From Flavobacteriales bacterium UBA6051 (GTDB taxonomy: Bacteria > Bacteroidota > Bacteroidia > Flavobacteriales_D > Crocinitomicaceae), in assembly GCA_002427735.1 (NCBI GenBank), contig DIYP01000016.1, positions 62,001 to 126,000 of the forward strand: DNA of 64,000 nucleotides, given 5' to 3'. The notes below the pieces were generated by a model that made no database searches, was not told the DNA's origin, and saw only the letters and a program-made list of their open reading frames with translations. How positions within the stretch are numbered: the first letter of the stretch is position 1; every line of letters begins with the position of its first letter. The translations under genes and the position numbers were made by a program. This document shows positions 44,172 to 53,212 of this stretch, in pieces.

Positions 44172-45377
44172 ATGATCAACACCCCTCTTTCCAAGAGCGA
44201 TAGAATTAATGAACTAGATATTTTTAGAGGGTTTGCCATCCTCGGAATCTTCATGGTCAACATACTCGTGATGAACGTGAGTTTTGCTTATCGCGGAGAG
44301 TGGGAGACTGAACAAGTGGGTTGGCTTCAACAATCGTCCCTTTTTGTTTTGGAAACCCTTTTTTATAGTAAGTTCTTTCCGTTGTTTTCTCTTCTTTTTG
44401 GAACAGGCGTTGCACTGCAGATTCAAAGTGCTAAACAAAAGGGCAATTATAGCAATGCATTTTTCATTCGTCGATTTGGAGCGCTCCTACTCTTCGGATT
44501 AATACACATTCTTTTCATTTGGTCTGGAGACATACTTCACCTCTACGCCTTATTTGGTTTCCTGTTGCTACTATTGTTTATGAGCTCCGCCAAAACTCTT
44601 TTATGGTTGGCTGCCATCGTTTTTCTATTCCCCTTCTATACGTACATTTTCGAACAAATTGCCGACTGGTTCCAATTTGATTATAATTCTCCACTTACAT
44701 CGTTATCTCGTGCGGAAATAATGGAACTCAAGCATCATGGTAGCTATGTGAGCGGAATGAGTTTACGCCTTAAAGAATATGCTTTTGCGACTCCGTTCAT
44801 TTATTCTGGAATCGCTCCGATTGCCTTGTCAATGATGTTGCTTGGAGGATATATTGTTAAAAGAGGTTGGTTAAACAACCTTTATGAGAAGTTAATCCAG
44901 GTCGGACCATACTTGTTTGGCACTCTCGCGATATTACTGATTTATCGATTCTCATTGATTTATTGGATTATGCCCTCTTTCGACATTCCATTTGGTTCTG
45001 CGCTCTCGATTGCACTTTTTACCATCTATCAGCTATCAGACATATGCATCACCTTTAGTATGATATGGATGATTGGCTATCTCTGGAATAAAGATAATTT
45101 CAAGCAACTGCTATCGCCTCTCCGGTATGTGGGCAGAATGGCTCTGTCAAATTACATTTTTCAGAGTATCGTTGGGTATCTGATTATGCGCACATTTAAC
45201 GGTTATGAATACTTTTCGGCTTTTGAATGTATCCTTCTTGTTTTAACAATTTACTCAGTACAAATCTTCATCAGTAAACTGTGGTTGACCTACTTTGAGT
45301 TTGGGCCACTCGAATGGTTTTGGCGCTGTATTTCATACATAAAACTGCTTCCCATCAGGAAGTCTATCAACGAATGA
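44172..45377 (+). CDS. DUF418-family membrane protein
   Basis: A 401-residue protein with about nine membrane helices. The family signature near the N-terminus is RINELDIFRGFAILGIFMVN (about 11-30), where the R and D face the membrane border, and the C-terminal DUF418 region includes PLRYVGRMALSNYIFQSI and FGPLEWFWRCISYIKLLPIR. Related proteins (YeiB type) have no settled function. It is a single gene. Confidence 0.85.
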   Translation: MINTPLSKSDRINELDIFRGFAILGIFMVNILVMNVSFAYRGEWETEQVGWLQQSSLFVLETLFYSKFFPLFSLLFGTGVALQIQSAKQKGNYSNAFFIRRFGALLLFGLIHILFIWSGDILHLYALFGFLLLLLFMSSAKTLLWLAAIVFLFPFYTYIFEQIADWFQFDYNSPLTSLSRAEIMELKHHGSYVSGMSLRLKEYAFATPFIYSGIAPIALSMMLLGGYIVKRGWLNNLYEKLIQVGPYLFGTLAILLIYRFSLIYWIMPSFDIPFGSALSIALFTIYQLSDICITFSMIWMIGYLWNKDNFKQLLSPLRYVGRMALSNYIFQSIVGYLIMRTFNGYEYFSAFECILLVLTIYSVQIFISKLWLTYFEFGPLEWFWRCISYIKLLPIRKSINE

Positions 45378-45467
45378 GATGGCCGAAGTGTACCTCGTTT
45401 TTATTCTATAAGAATGGTAAATCAATAAAAAGCTCTACCTTTTGCCTCTATAAACCTCACAGCTGAA

Positions 45468-46040
45468 ATGCGATTACCTTTTTTTTTATTTTCACTATGT
45501 TCCTGTGTGTTCATACAATGTGCTTCTGATGAGACGGCTATTCATCCAAATAACGTTAATGAATCAGTAAATACGCCTGAGGATCCCTTGATTTCTTACA
45601 TTGACTTTCGAGTGGAAAATTATGCTTTAGACACGCTCGAGAATTATAAAACAAGTCCAGATTTTTTTGAGCGGTATATCAAAAGGAATCGTGCTTTCCG
45701 TATTAACAATAATAATCCCCTTGTTGATGAAGCATCTATCGACTATTATGTCGTCGATACAATTACAGGAAATGATGTAGATGTATTCATCATATTGGAA
45801 AGCGCAGATACCGAAACACTTGGTTCACAGCTCACCGCTATTGTTCTGGAGAAAAATGGCTCTTTTAAGTCGTCCACTTTGCTTGCTCTGTCAGAAGAAA
45901 ATGATGCTTGGAAGTATTATTGGAGAAGTTATGTAAAAGACGACACGCTACATCGCTTAAGCACCGGAATGGGAGATCCGGATACGACGCGCACAAGGTT
46001 TCTTTTAAATGGATTTAACAGTATTGAGGTAATTGACTAG
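45468..46040 (+). CDS. Lipoprotein of unknown function
   Basis: A 190-residue protein. The lipobox is VFIQCASDE (Cys19). A short acidic linker follows, then a mixed domain (YIDFRVENYALDTLENY, DSADTETL-type segments). No family was recognised. It is a single gene before the T9SS cargo gene. Confidence 0.58.
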   Translation: MRLPFFLFSLCSCVFIQCASDETAIHPNNVNESVNTPEDPLISYIDFRVENYALDTLENYKTSPDFFERYIKRNRAFRINNNNPLVDEASIDYYVVDTITGNDVDVFIILESADTETLGSQLTAIVLEKNGSFKSSTLLALSEENDAWKYYWRSYVKDDTLHRLSTGMGDPDTTRTRFLLNGFNSIEVID

Positions 46041-46170
46041 ACCAACGGATAACTGGGAGACTCATTTTCAATTACAAAATCTGACCATTTGTACAATCAA
46101 GTACACATTCCCTGATGGCTTCACAATCAAAACTCTATTTTTGATTCCGCTACAATTAAAATACAACTAA

Positions 46171-47208
46171 ATGAAAAAATTACTATTCACACTTATTTGC
46201 GTCGCACTTGTGTCACAGGCAAAAGCTGACCGCGTATATATTCTACCCGGAACTGGTTTCAATGTTTGCTCAACGGACATTTCTACGGCCATTTCGAACA
46301 ATGGACATACTGTTAACATAGGAAGTTCTTCACAAACCACGCTCCCTGGAGGGTTTACTTCTTCGATGACAGATCCGACCAATGGATACGATTGGTTATT
46401 ACTGTTTGGAACTAATGATTACTCAGGCATTCATTCACAAGTTATTAATTTCATCAATTCAGGAGGAAAAGTACTTTACCAATACGAGATGTTTACAACA
46501 GGGACCAATGCAAACGTAGCCAGTTTGGCAAGTCAACTGACAGGGTTAAGTATCTCTGTGAACTCCACTACACAAATTGCAAGCCTCAACAGTGCAACAG
46601 TAGCCTGGGAAGGAACGAACATTGGAGGTTGTAAAACACTTTATGGAAATGGATACAGAGCTATGGACGGCATCCCTGCTGAAAATCGCTTGTTGGCAAC
46701 TTCTAACTTGAATAATTCTTCTCCATCTTACACAGTTAATCCTGCTTTTGGTTTTTTCTTTAAGACTTCTGATTTTACAGGAGGAAGCAATATGGGAGCT
46801 CTAATTGCTCTTGGAGATGCGAATATTTGGTATGAAGGATTAGGTACTGCTCAATTTGGTGGTGTGGCTGACCCGGATGTTATTGATTTCTTCTTTCCAA
46901 ATTCAAGTTCGACCTGTTTCTTAATTGGAGAAGGACCTGCTGGTGTTGGACTTAACGAAAATGATATTTCGACAATGATTAATGCCTATCCGAACCCGAC
47001 AAATGGAGAGACAACATTTACACTGGGGAAAGTCTATAACTCAATTTCGGTTTCCGTAATCAATAATTTAGGCCAAATAGTTCAACAGGCTAACTATGGT
47101 TCAACTGATCATGTTGAGCTTGAACTTGGAGTTACACCTGGTATTTACACTGTAAAAATTGCTGCAGACAATAATACTTCGGGTTACGTTCGTATTGTAA
47201 AGAAATAA
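46171..47208 (+). CDS. T9SS cargo protein with canonical C-terminal sorting domain
   Basis: A 345-residue protein with signal peptide (LLFTLICVALVSQAKA). The central domain has a Rossmann-like or glycine-rich pattern (DWLLLFGTNDYSGIHSQVIN). The last ~75 residues are a type A T9SS sorting domain: NAYPNPTNGETTF, ISVSVINNLGQIVQQ, and GIYTVKIAADN followed by YVRIVKK. The cargo function is unknown. A terminator follows. Confidence 0.8.
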   Translation: MKKLLFTLICVALVSQAKADRVYILPGTGFNVCSTDISTAISNNGHTVNIGSSSQTTLPGGFTSSMTDPTNGYDWLLLFGTNDYSGIHSQVINFINSGGKVLYQYEMFTTGTNANVASLASQLTGLSISVNSTTQIASLNSATVAWEGTNIGGCKTLYGNGYRAMDGIPAENRLLATSNLNNSSPSYTVNPAFGFFFKTSDFTGGSNMGALIALGDANIWYEGLGTAQFGGVADPDVIDFFFPNSSSTCFLIGEGPAGVGLNENDISTMINAYPNPTNGETTFTLGKVYNSISVSVINNLGQIVQQANYGSTDHVELELGVTPGIYTVKIAADNNTSGYVRIVKK

Positions 47209-47260
47209 ATGCACTTAACTCCATCTTTGCATGCATTGCATTGTTGGATAAGCATATAGG

Positions 47261-47291
47261 AAAAGCAAACTCTTCTGGGTTTGCTTTTTTT
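47261..47291 (+). terminator. Terminator after the T9SS cargo gene
   Basis: AAAAGCAAAC (47261-47270) pairs with GTTTGCTTTT (47279-47288) and runs into seven T. It is a strong intrinsic terminator. Confidence 0.88.
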
Positions 47292-47374
47292 AGTTACCCC
47301 TTATCATCAGAATCATATCTGTTCGATGACTTCTTTTGATCTGCTTCTAAAACATTTCTAATTTTAAGGGAACG

Positions 47375-47950
47375 ATGATCCGCTTAAAGCAAGCCATACA
47401 ATCCATGATTCAACTCTCGGAAGAAGAGGAGCGCACGTTTATGTCATTTTGCTATAATAAATCTTTCAAAAAGAAAGCGATTCTAAGCGATGACGACGAA
47501 TATATTGATGAGGTTTACTTCATTGAAAATGGCATTTTAAGGGTGAAAATTGTTGATTTAGATGGAAAGGAGCACACTACTCATTTTGCCGTCGAGAATC
47601 AATTTATTGCAGATTACAATGCTTTTCTTACCCGAGAAAAATCCAAATATCAGTTGGAAGCAATGGAAGATACTGATGTCATTGTGCTTCCGAGAACAGC
47701 TATCGAATGGGGATATGCGCACATGGAAGAAGGCCAAAAATTGGGACGGTTGATCGCTGAGTATTACTATAGCTATTTAGATACGCGCATACAACACCTG
47801 TATACCCTATCACCTATTGAGCGCTATGACCTGATGCAAGAAATTTTCCCGAACATACATCAACGAGTTCCGCAACATATGATCGCTTCATACCTTGGGA
47901 TAACCCCTATTCATTTGAGCAGGATCAAACGCGAGGTGACCAAATCATAA
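47375..47950 (+). CDS. Crp/Fnr-family transcriptional regulator
   Basis: A 191-residue protein. A cyclic-nucleotide-binding-like beta-roll (about 30-125; YFIENGILRVKIVDLDGKEH) is followed by a long helix and a C-terminal helix-turn-helix (VPQHMIASYLGITPIHLSRI, about 167-186). There are no Fnr-type cysteines at the N-terminus, so oxygen sensing by a cluster is not expected. It lies 60 nt before the SDR gene, and an inverted repeat sits in that gap. Confidence 0.86.
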   Translation: MIRLKQAIQSMIQLSEEEERTFMSFCYNKSFKKKAILSDDDEYIDEVYFIENGILRVKIVDLDGKEHTTHFAVENQFIADYNAFLTREKSKYQLEAMEDTDVIVLPRTAIEWGYAHMEEGQKLGRLIAEYYYSYLDTRIQHLYTLSPIERYDLMQEIFPNIHQRVPQHMIASYLGITPIHLSRIKREVTKS

Positions 47951-47990
47951 ACAAATGTTATCGTTTTAAAGTTCTGAACTGACTGAAATT

Positions 47991-48009
47991 TGTCAAAACA
48001 AAATTGACA
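47991..48009. promoter_or_regulatory. Possible regulator-binding inverted repeat
   Basis: TGTCAA (47991-47996) and TTGACA (48004-48009), 7 nt apart, are 1 nt before the ATG at 48011. Arms of this kind suit Crp/Fnr-family binding, but the position in the leader is unusual. Confidence 0.35.
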
Positions 48010-48010
48010 G

Positions 48011-48829
48011 ATGGAACTTAGAGCAAACACGATCAAACGGTTAAAAAAAGATTATGGAAATTGGGCACTTGTTACCGGTGCGACTTCGGGTATTGGAAAA
48101 GCGCTGGCTACTCAACTAAGCAAGGCAGGATTCAATCTGGTCATCACCGGACGAAGAGAACCCCTGCTTCATTCAATTAGTACTGATTTATTTGATCGTT
48201 ATGGCACTGAGACTATTCCGATTTCGGGAGACCTCTCCGAACAAAAATCTGTCGAGAATCTGCTGAAAGAAACGGCACACCTTCCAATCGGTATTGTCAT
48301 ATTAAATGCAGGCTTTGGAACTTCGGGAAAGCTCATTGATGCTGACATAAAAGATGAACTCAATATGCTAGATCTTAACTGCAAAACACTATTGTTGATG
48401 TCTCATCATTATGCGAACAAAATGCGCAATGATTCACGGAAAGGAAGCATCGTCCTCCTCAGCTCTATGGTGGCATTTCAAGCAGTTCCCAACGCAGCGA
48501 ACTATGCTGCAAGTAAAGCATATGTACAGTCTCTCGGAGAAGCTCTCCATAGAGAATTGAAACCGGAAAAAATAGACGTTCTCTGTGCATCACCAGGCCC
48601 CGTAGCATCAGGATTTTCGGAACGAGCAAATATGAAAATGGGAAAATCCTTAACACCGGATGAGATTGCTCGTCCCATTCTTAAGGCTATTGGAAAAAGG
48701 AATACAGTGTTACCCGGAAGACTTACTAAATTCCTCGTTTACAACCTAAGAATCATGCCAAGATCGTTGAAAATTAGAATCATGGAAAAGGTGATGTCCG
48801 GATTCACTAAACATCAACGTCAAGCATAA
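48011..48829 (+). CDS. Short-chain dehydrogenase/reductase
   Basis: A 272-residue classical SDR. The NAD(P) motif is TGATSGIGKAL (about 21-31), NAGFG is at about 97-101, and the active site has Ser in LLSSMV with YAASKAYV (Tyr-x-x-x-Lys). An Arg in GRREP after the second strand suggests NADP preference (inferred). The end is basic and may bind a membrane. The adjacent Crp/Fnr gene on the same strand is a plausible regulator. Confidence 0.88.
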   Translation: MELRANTIKRLKKDYGNWALVTGATSGIGKALATQLSKAGFNLVITGRREPLLHSISTDLFDRYGTETIPISGDLSEQKSVENLLKETAHLPIGIVILNAGFGTSGKLIDADIKDELNMLDLNCKTLLLMSHHYANKMRNDSRKGSIVLLSSMVAFQAVPNAANYAASKAYVQSLGEALHRELKPEKIDVLCASPGPVASGFSERANMKMGKSLTPDEIARPILKAIGKRNTVLPGRLTKFLVYNLRIMPRSLKIRIMEKVMSGFTKHQRQA

Positions 48830-48926
48830 AACCTTATCGTTTCCGTAAGGAGAAGTAATGTATTAACACCAACGACTTTTTGATTTTCATGAATATGTTC
48901 GTTAAATTGCTGATCATTACAAGATT

Positions 48927-49697
48927 ATGAAACAACTTATTACTACACTCTGCTTTTGCAGTTTCGCACTGTTAAGTACAGCACAGAACGATCGCTCGCA
49001 ATGGAAAATTAACACCGTAAGTTTCGGATTCGGACTTGAACGAGCCTATTATGGACGCATGTCACTCGATGAGATGTATGACTTGGCAATTACTCCATCA
49101 GATTTGGAGCGCGATTTATCTGGGTTGAATTCCGACGCCAGATTGGCCACTGCCAACGGCGGTTTTTCATCAAATATAGGATTCTGCAGGGTAAAGTATA
49201 ACGATAATGGCAGCTATGCCGATCGTGAAATTCGTCTTGGTGTTTCAATTGAATCTCCGCAAGAGGCGATGGTTTCATACAAGAATGAAATGATCGATAC
49301 ATCCATTGTTTACTGTAGCGTACAAGAAGCCTTTAATGTTGGATTAGGTTACCACTTTAAAGGCGTGTTGTGGAATAGAATGTATTGGTCAGTTGGTGCC
49401 GACGCATCGTATGGGCGAACGTTTAACAATCAATTAATTGTTTTGAGCGGTGATTATTTTGGTGAAGATGAGCATCCGTCTTCTATGAATGAATTACAGC
49501 GCGATGATTATTCAGCAAAGGCTGTTAATCGCGCGCGGTTAACACTTTCGCATGAGTTTGGTGTTCGCCTTGGTGGGCACTTTGTACTTGGTATGAATTA
49601 CACGATTGGTGGAGTTGCCCACTTTGTAGAAAATGCAAATACCAATTACAGCCTATTCTGGTCACCTAAGTTGAACTTCCGTTTCAATTTCAACTAA
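48927..49697 (+). CDS. Secreted beta-barrel-like protein
   Basis: A 256-residue protein with signal peptide (TLCFCSFALLSTAQ). The remainder is strand-rich with aromatic residues in alternation (VSFGFGLERAYYGRM, VGLGYHFKGVLWNRM) and ends RFNFN, suggesting a small outer-membrane barrel. It stands alone. Function unknown. Confidence 0.6.
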   Translation: MKQLITTLCFCSFALLSTAQNDRSQWKINTVSFGFGLERAYYGRMSLDEMYDLAITPSDLERDLSGLNSDARLATANGGFSSNIGFCRVKYNDNGSYADREIRLGVSIESPQEAMVSYKNEMIDTSIVYCSVQEAFNVGLGYHFKGVLWNRMYWSVGADASYGRTFNNQLIVLSGDYFGEDEHPSSMNELQRDDYSAKAVNRARLTLSHEFGVRLGGHFVLGMNYTIGGVAHFVENANTNYSLFWSPKLNFRFNFN

Positions 49698-49776
49698 TAT
49701 CGGATCGGCCTTAAATGTTCAATTGCTTTTTCGCATCTTATTCTTAGGTTTTAAAAAAGGTAATGATCCGAAAATA

Positions 49777-49805
49777 TTTAACGGACAAAAGTTGTCTTAG
49801 ATTTG
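49777..49805 (+). promoter_or_regulatory. Putative promoter of the AlkC-like gene
   Basis: TAGATTTG at 49798-49805 fits TAnnTTTG. TTTA at 49777-49780 lies 17 nt upstream as a partial -33. The ATG is 14 nt downstream. Confidence 0.4.
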
Positions 49806-49819
49806 CCTAAAACGTACTC

Positions 49820-50638
49820 ATGAAAGAAGCTATTCTTCATCGAAAAGGAGCCAGAAAAATTCAAGAAATTCCGGCAGAAATCTTAGAACTACTGAATGCT
49901 GGAGTCATTGAAACGGTAAATCTTACAGAGTGGTTAGCGGTTGATCACAGAGAACTTGTAAAGGCCGTATTTCCAGCAATAGGTATTGAGCAACACAATG
50001 TTGATGTGATTTGTGATGCGATTGAAGCGCAAAAGAAACCATCTGCAATGAACACGACCAAATTGGTCGGCTCTACAATTTATGAACTGTACTCAGGAAG
50101 CGATAATCTTAACGACATCCTTCATAGATTAAGTGCTCATTCTTCCGATTCTATTCGTTGCTACGCACCCTATTTAATAGGCCTAAATGAGCGTCTTTCA
50201 ATCCAGGAAAAACTCTTACTGGCTGAAGAATTGATCGCAGATAAGCATTTTGGTGTTCGAGAGGTAGTATGGATGGCATTACGACCTGAAATTGACGAAA
50301 AACTAGAAACAGCTATTGAAATTCTAAGCGATTGGACAGGAAGCACAGATGAAAACATAAGACGTTTCACAACGGAATCAACGAGGCCAAGAGGCGTTTG
50401 GTGTAAACACATTGAAACACTCAAGGAAAAGCCTGAAATGGCACTGCCAATCTTGAACCCTTTGCGTTCCGATCCATCAAAATATGTGCAAGACAGTCTT
50501 GGAAATTGGTTAAACGATGCTAGTAAGTCCAAACCCAATTTTGTCATTGAATTATGCGAACAGTGGAGCGTCGAATCACCAACAAAGGAAACAGCGAAGA
50601 TAATTAAGCGAGCAAGGCGCACGATTGACAAAAAGTAA
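49820..50638 (+). CDS. AlkC-like DNA alkylation repair protein
   Basis: A 272-residue HEAT-repeat protein, cytoplasmic. The segment DENIRRFTTESTRPRGVW (about 174-191) followed by CKHIETLKEKP and DPSKYVQDSLGNWLNDASK (about 220-238) matches the alkylation-repair HEAT family, in the AlkC branch. Such proteins excise 3-methyladenine and related bases. It is more distant than the AlkD-like protein at 12581, so activity is less sure. The next gene starts 15 nt downstream. Confidence 0.8.
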   Translation: MKEAILHRKGARKIQEIPAEILELLNAGVIETVNLTEWLAVDHRELVKAVFPAIGIEQHNVDVICDAIEAQKKPSAMNTTKLVGSTIYELYSGSDNLNDILHRLSAHSSDSIRCYAPYLIGLNERLSIQEKLLLAEELIADKHFGVREVVWMALRPEIDEKLETAIEILSDWTGSTDENIRRFTTESTRPRGVWCKHIETLKEKPEMALPILNPLRSDPSKYVQDSLGNWLNDASKSKPNFVIELCEQWSVESPTKETAKIIKRARRTIDKK

Positions 50639-50653
50639 TCACCGTGCTTACGT

Positions 50654-51109
50654 ATGAGAAAATTACTCTTTATACTCTTGAATTTATCTGCTATTGTTTG
50701 TCTCGCCTACGCCCAAACAGGAATAAAAGCAAAACCTCAGATTTATTTCATTGTATTCTCTGCTGTGACAACTTTAGCACTCTTTACGAACAGAGAAAGA
50801 GGTTCACGAGTACTTTATCTCATTCTCATTAGCTTACTGTATTATGTAGCATTCTTCACTGTTTCCATGTTAATCATCGATTTAATTGCTCCTGACCGTG
50901 CAACAACTTATTTAGAAGATGGTAGCATGGTTAAGTTGATGGATTTCTCCTTCATTTACGCAGTAATGGTTGGTCTGGTATTGAGCTTGATAACAATTTT
51001 AGTTTATCTACGTAACCGAAAAAAAACTGGCTTGATTGACTATGAAAAATATGTTGCACTATCTGTTTTCGTAACGACATCAGTACAATACTGTATTTTC
51101 GAATTGTAA
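50654..51109 (+). CDS. Small membrane protein
   Basis: A 151-residue protein. The hydrophobic segments are at about 5-22, 30-44, 55-77, 98-116 and 128-145. It starts 15 nt after the AlkC-like gene and may share its transcript. No family was recognised. Confidence 0.58.
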   Translation: MRKLLFILLNLSAIVCLAYAQTGIKAKPQIYFIVFSAVTTLALFTNRERGSRVLYLILISLLYYVAFFTVSMLIIDLIAPDRATTYLEDGSMVKLMDFSFIYAVMVGLVLSLITILVYLRNRKKTGLIDYEKYVALSVFVTTSVQYCIFEL

Positions 51110-51215
51110 TGAATTCAAAGCATTAAGACTAAATAAGGAGTTGAATTTTAACACCAGAGGCTAATCAATCCTCAAACATTTGCTTTAATTTAGATACATG
51201 ATAAGGTTGTTTTTT

Positions 51216-52529
51216 ATGAAAAGAATAGCACTTGCCGCTTTACTGATCGGCTACTCTTTTAGCTCTTTCGATGCCCATGCCCAGACAATTATTTGGAGTG
51301 AAGATTTTGAAAGTTACGCAGATGGAGATGTTATTGCCGTCGATAACAATGGAACGAACCCTGCTCCAGACTGGAGTTTTAGTCCGGGTTCAATGACAAA
51401 TAAAGTGTTCGCAACAAATCCAATTACAGGTAATCTTTCTTTTTATCACCGTCAAGGAATTTCGACATGGACAACCGAAACGATCGATATTTCCGGGTAT
51501 ACAAATGTGTCCATTAGCTTGAACCTGAAAGAGCAAACGTGTGAGTCTGGAGATAAAATCGAGACCTTTTACAGTATTGACGGAGCAGTCCCAATTGAAT
51601 TTGGTGATGGAAACGGAGATGCTGGCTTTAATTTAACTTCGAACATTGTTAATAATCTAAATGGAAATAGTTTGGTGCTTACGGTGGTTACAACCAGTGA
51701 TGCCGTTGATGATAAGCATAAGTTTGATGATATTTTAATTGAGGGAACGGTGAGTATGCCTGGAGTTGATGTTGTGACCGCTTGCGATTCATTTACCTGG
51801 ATTGATGGAAATACATACAACGCTTCAAACAACTCGGCCACGTACACTTTAGTAAATAGCTCTGGCGGCGATTCCATCGTATCACTTGATCTTACCATAC
51901 TCAATTCGAGCATTGGTGCTGATACTATAACCGCTTGTGGATCTTACACGTGGATTGACGGAATTACGTACACAACATCGAACAATACTGCGACAGATAC
52001 ACTAACAAACTCAGTAGGGTGCGATTCAATCATTACATTGAACTTGACAATTCTTGAATTACCCGATAATACCACAACGTTGAATGGTACAACAATCACA
52101 GCAAACAATGCAACTGCGAGCTATCAGTGGTTGGACTGCGACAATAACTTCTTGCTGATTCCAGGACAATCTAATCAGTCTTTTACGCCGGCCCTGAATG
52201 GTAACTATGCAGTAAGACTTACGGAAAATGGATGCATCGATACCTCGTCATGTGTCACAATTAACACGATCAGTATTATTGAAAATACCTTTGCAAGCGA
52301 TATAAAAGTGTACCCTAACCCAACGCATGGAGCATTTTTCATTGACCTCGGAATGACTCATCCTTCCGTTCAACTCACATTAACCGATATAAGCGGAAAG
52401 TTGATTTGGTCAAAACTACAGCAGAATTCTCAGGTAATTGACCTGGCAATAGACCAACAGGTTGGTATTTACTTGTTGTTGGTGCAATCTCAGGACCATA
52501 GAGCCGTGATTCGCATAATAAAGGAATGA
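51216..52529 (+). CDS. T9SS cargo protein with two tandem repeats
   Basis: The start is Met7 at 51216 (MKRIALAALLIGYSFSSF, then DAHAQ), a signal peptide; 51198 is possible. An N-terminal jellyroll-like domain (WSEDFESYADGD) of about 170 residues is followed by two ~45-residue repeats, each beginning with a Cys-Asp/Gly-Ser and TWIDGxTY and ending with a DSI strand. These repeats are common in Bacteroidota surface proteins. A canonical T9SS sorting domain (KVYPNPTHGAFFIDLG, LTLTDISGKLIW, VGIYLLLVQS, VIRIIKE) ends it. Adhesion is a reasonable guess. Confidence 0.8.
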   Translation: MKRIALAALLIGYSFSSFDAHAQTIIWSEDFESYADGDVIAVDNNGTNPAPDWSFSPGSMTNKVFATNPITGNLSFYHRQGISTWTTETIDISGYTNVSISLNLKEQTCESGDKIETFYSIDGAVPIEFGDGNGDAGFNLTSNIVNNLNGNSLVLTVVTTSDAVDDKHKFDDILIEGTVSMPGVDVVTACDSFTWIDGNTYNASNNSATYTLVNSSGGDSIVSLDLTILNSSIGADTITACGSYTWIDGITYTTSNNTATDTLTNSVGCDSIITLNLTILELPDNTTTLNGTTITANNATASYQWLDCDNNFLLIPGQSNQSFTPALNGNYAVRLTENGCIDTSSCVTINTISIIENTFASDIKVYPNPTHGAFFIDLGMTHPSVQLTLTDISGKLIWSKLQQNSQVIDLAIDQQVGIYLLLVQSQDHRAVIRIIKE

Positions 52530-52543
52530 GTCGTGAAATCGAA

Positions 52544-53125
52544 TTAGTCCAACAAAACTAAAACAGTCTTCACTGAATTCATCAGCTCTTTTTTATTCGT
52601 TTCGACCTTTGAAATCACTCTCATACCATTGTATAGTGTGTATATAAGTGATGCCAGAGCTTTTAAGTCTTTACCCTCAGGTATTTGCCCGTGAGCCTCA
52701 CCGTGTTTCAAGTAATCAAAAAATAAACGTTCGAACGTCTTTTTGTTTTCTCTAACAATCTTGACGATTTTTTCATCTCCGGGAATTAGTTCCGTTGTTG
52801 TATTTACCACAAAACAACCTTTTTTATCTGCATCTCTAATGGACTCATCAATGGAAAATTCGAAAAGCTTTTGAAACCCTTCCCGAACATTTGATTGACT
52901 CTCAAAAAATTTAGCAATCGCGTCTGTATTTGTTTTCCGGTAATTCTCGAAAGCGCTGAAGAACAGTTTTTCTTTGTCTCCGAAAGTATCATAAATACTT
53001 GCACGGTTAATCCCTAAATGATTGACCAGATCTTGAATTGAAGTTGCAGAATAGCCTTGCTTCCAAAACAAGTGCATTGCTTTATTCAGTGCTTCATTCT
53101 TATCAAATAACTTAACCCTCGGCAT
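52544..53125 (-). CDS. TetR/AcrR-family regulator
   Basis: A 193-residue TetR protein. The DNA-binding domain has ALNKAMHLFWKQGYSATSIQ (about 12-31) and NHLGINRASIYDTFGDKEKL (about 35-54). It lies 87 nt downstream of the SDR gene on the same strand. Palindromes resembling GGAACnATCnTTCC occur in the gap upstream of this gene and upstream of the SDR gene, so it probably represses both (inferred). Confidence 0.87.
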   Translation of the reverse strand: MPRVKLFDKNEALNKAMHLFWKQGYSATSIQDLVNHLGINRASIYDTFGDKEKLFFSAFENYRKTNTDAIAKFFESQSNVREGFQKLFEFSIDESIRDADKKGCFVVNTTTELIPGDEKIVKIVRENKKTFERLFFDYLKHGEAHGQIPEGKDLKALASLIYTLYNGMRVISKVETNKKELMNSVKTVLVLLD

Positions 53126-53137
53126 GACATTTAAAAT

Positions 53138-53162
53138 GGGGAAACGAACAACATCGTTCCCC
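53138..53162. promoter_or_regulatory. Candidate TetR operator A
   Basis: GGGGAA (53138-53143) and TTCCCC (53157-53162) form symmetric arms, with GAAC and GTTC inside. The site is 13-37 nt upstream of the TetR start. Confidence 0.4.
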
Positions 53163-53174
53163 CAAAGATATACT

Positions 53175-53196
53175 TTTTGGAACTATCATTCCAAAA
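53175..53196. promoter_or_regulatory. Candidate TetR operator B
   Basis: TTTTGGAA (53175-53182), 6 nt, and TTCCAAAA (53189-53196) form a perfect palindrome about 50 nt upstream of the TetR start, likely over its promoter. Confidence 0.6.
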
Positions 53197-53212
53197 TTAG
53201 ATCTAAGTAAAA

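Noticed and set aside
51780..52050. DNA repeat array in the T9SS cargo gene
   Set aside because: Only two protein-level repeats with clear nucleotide divergence; not a DNA repeat element.
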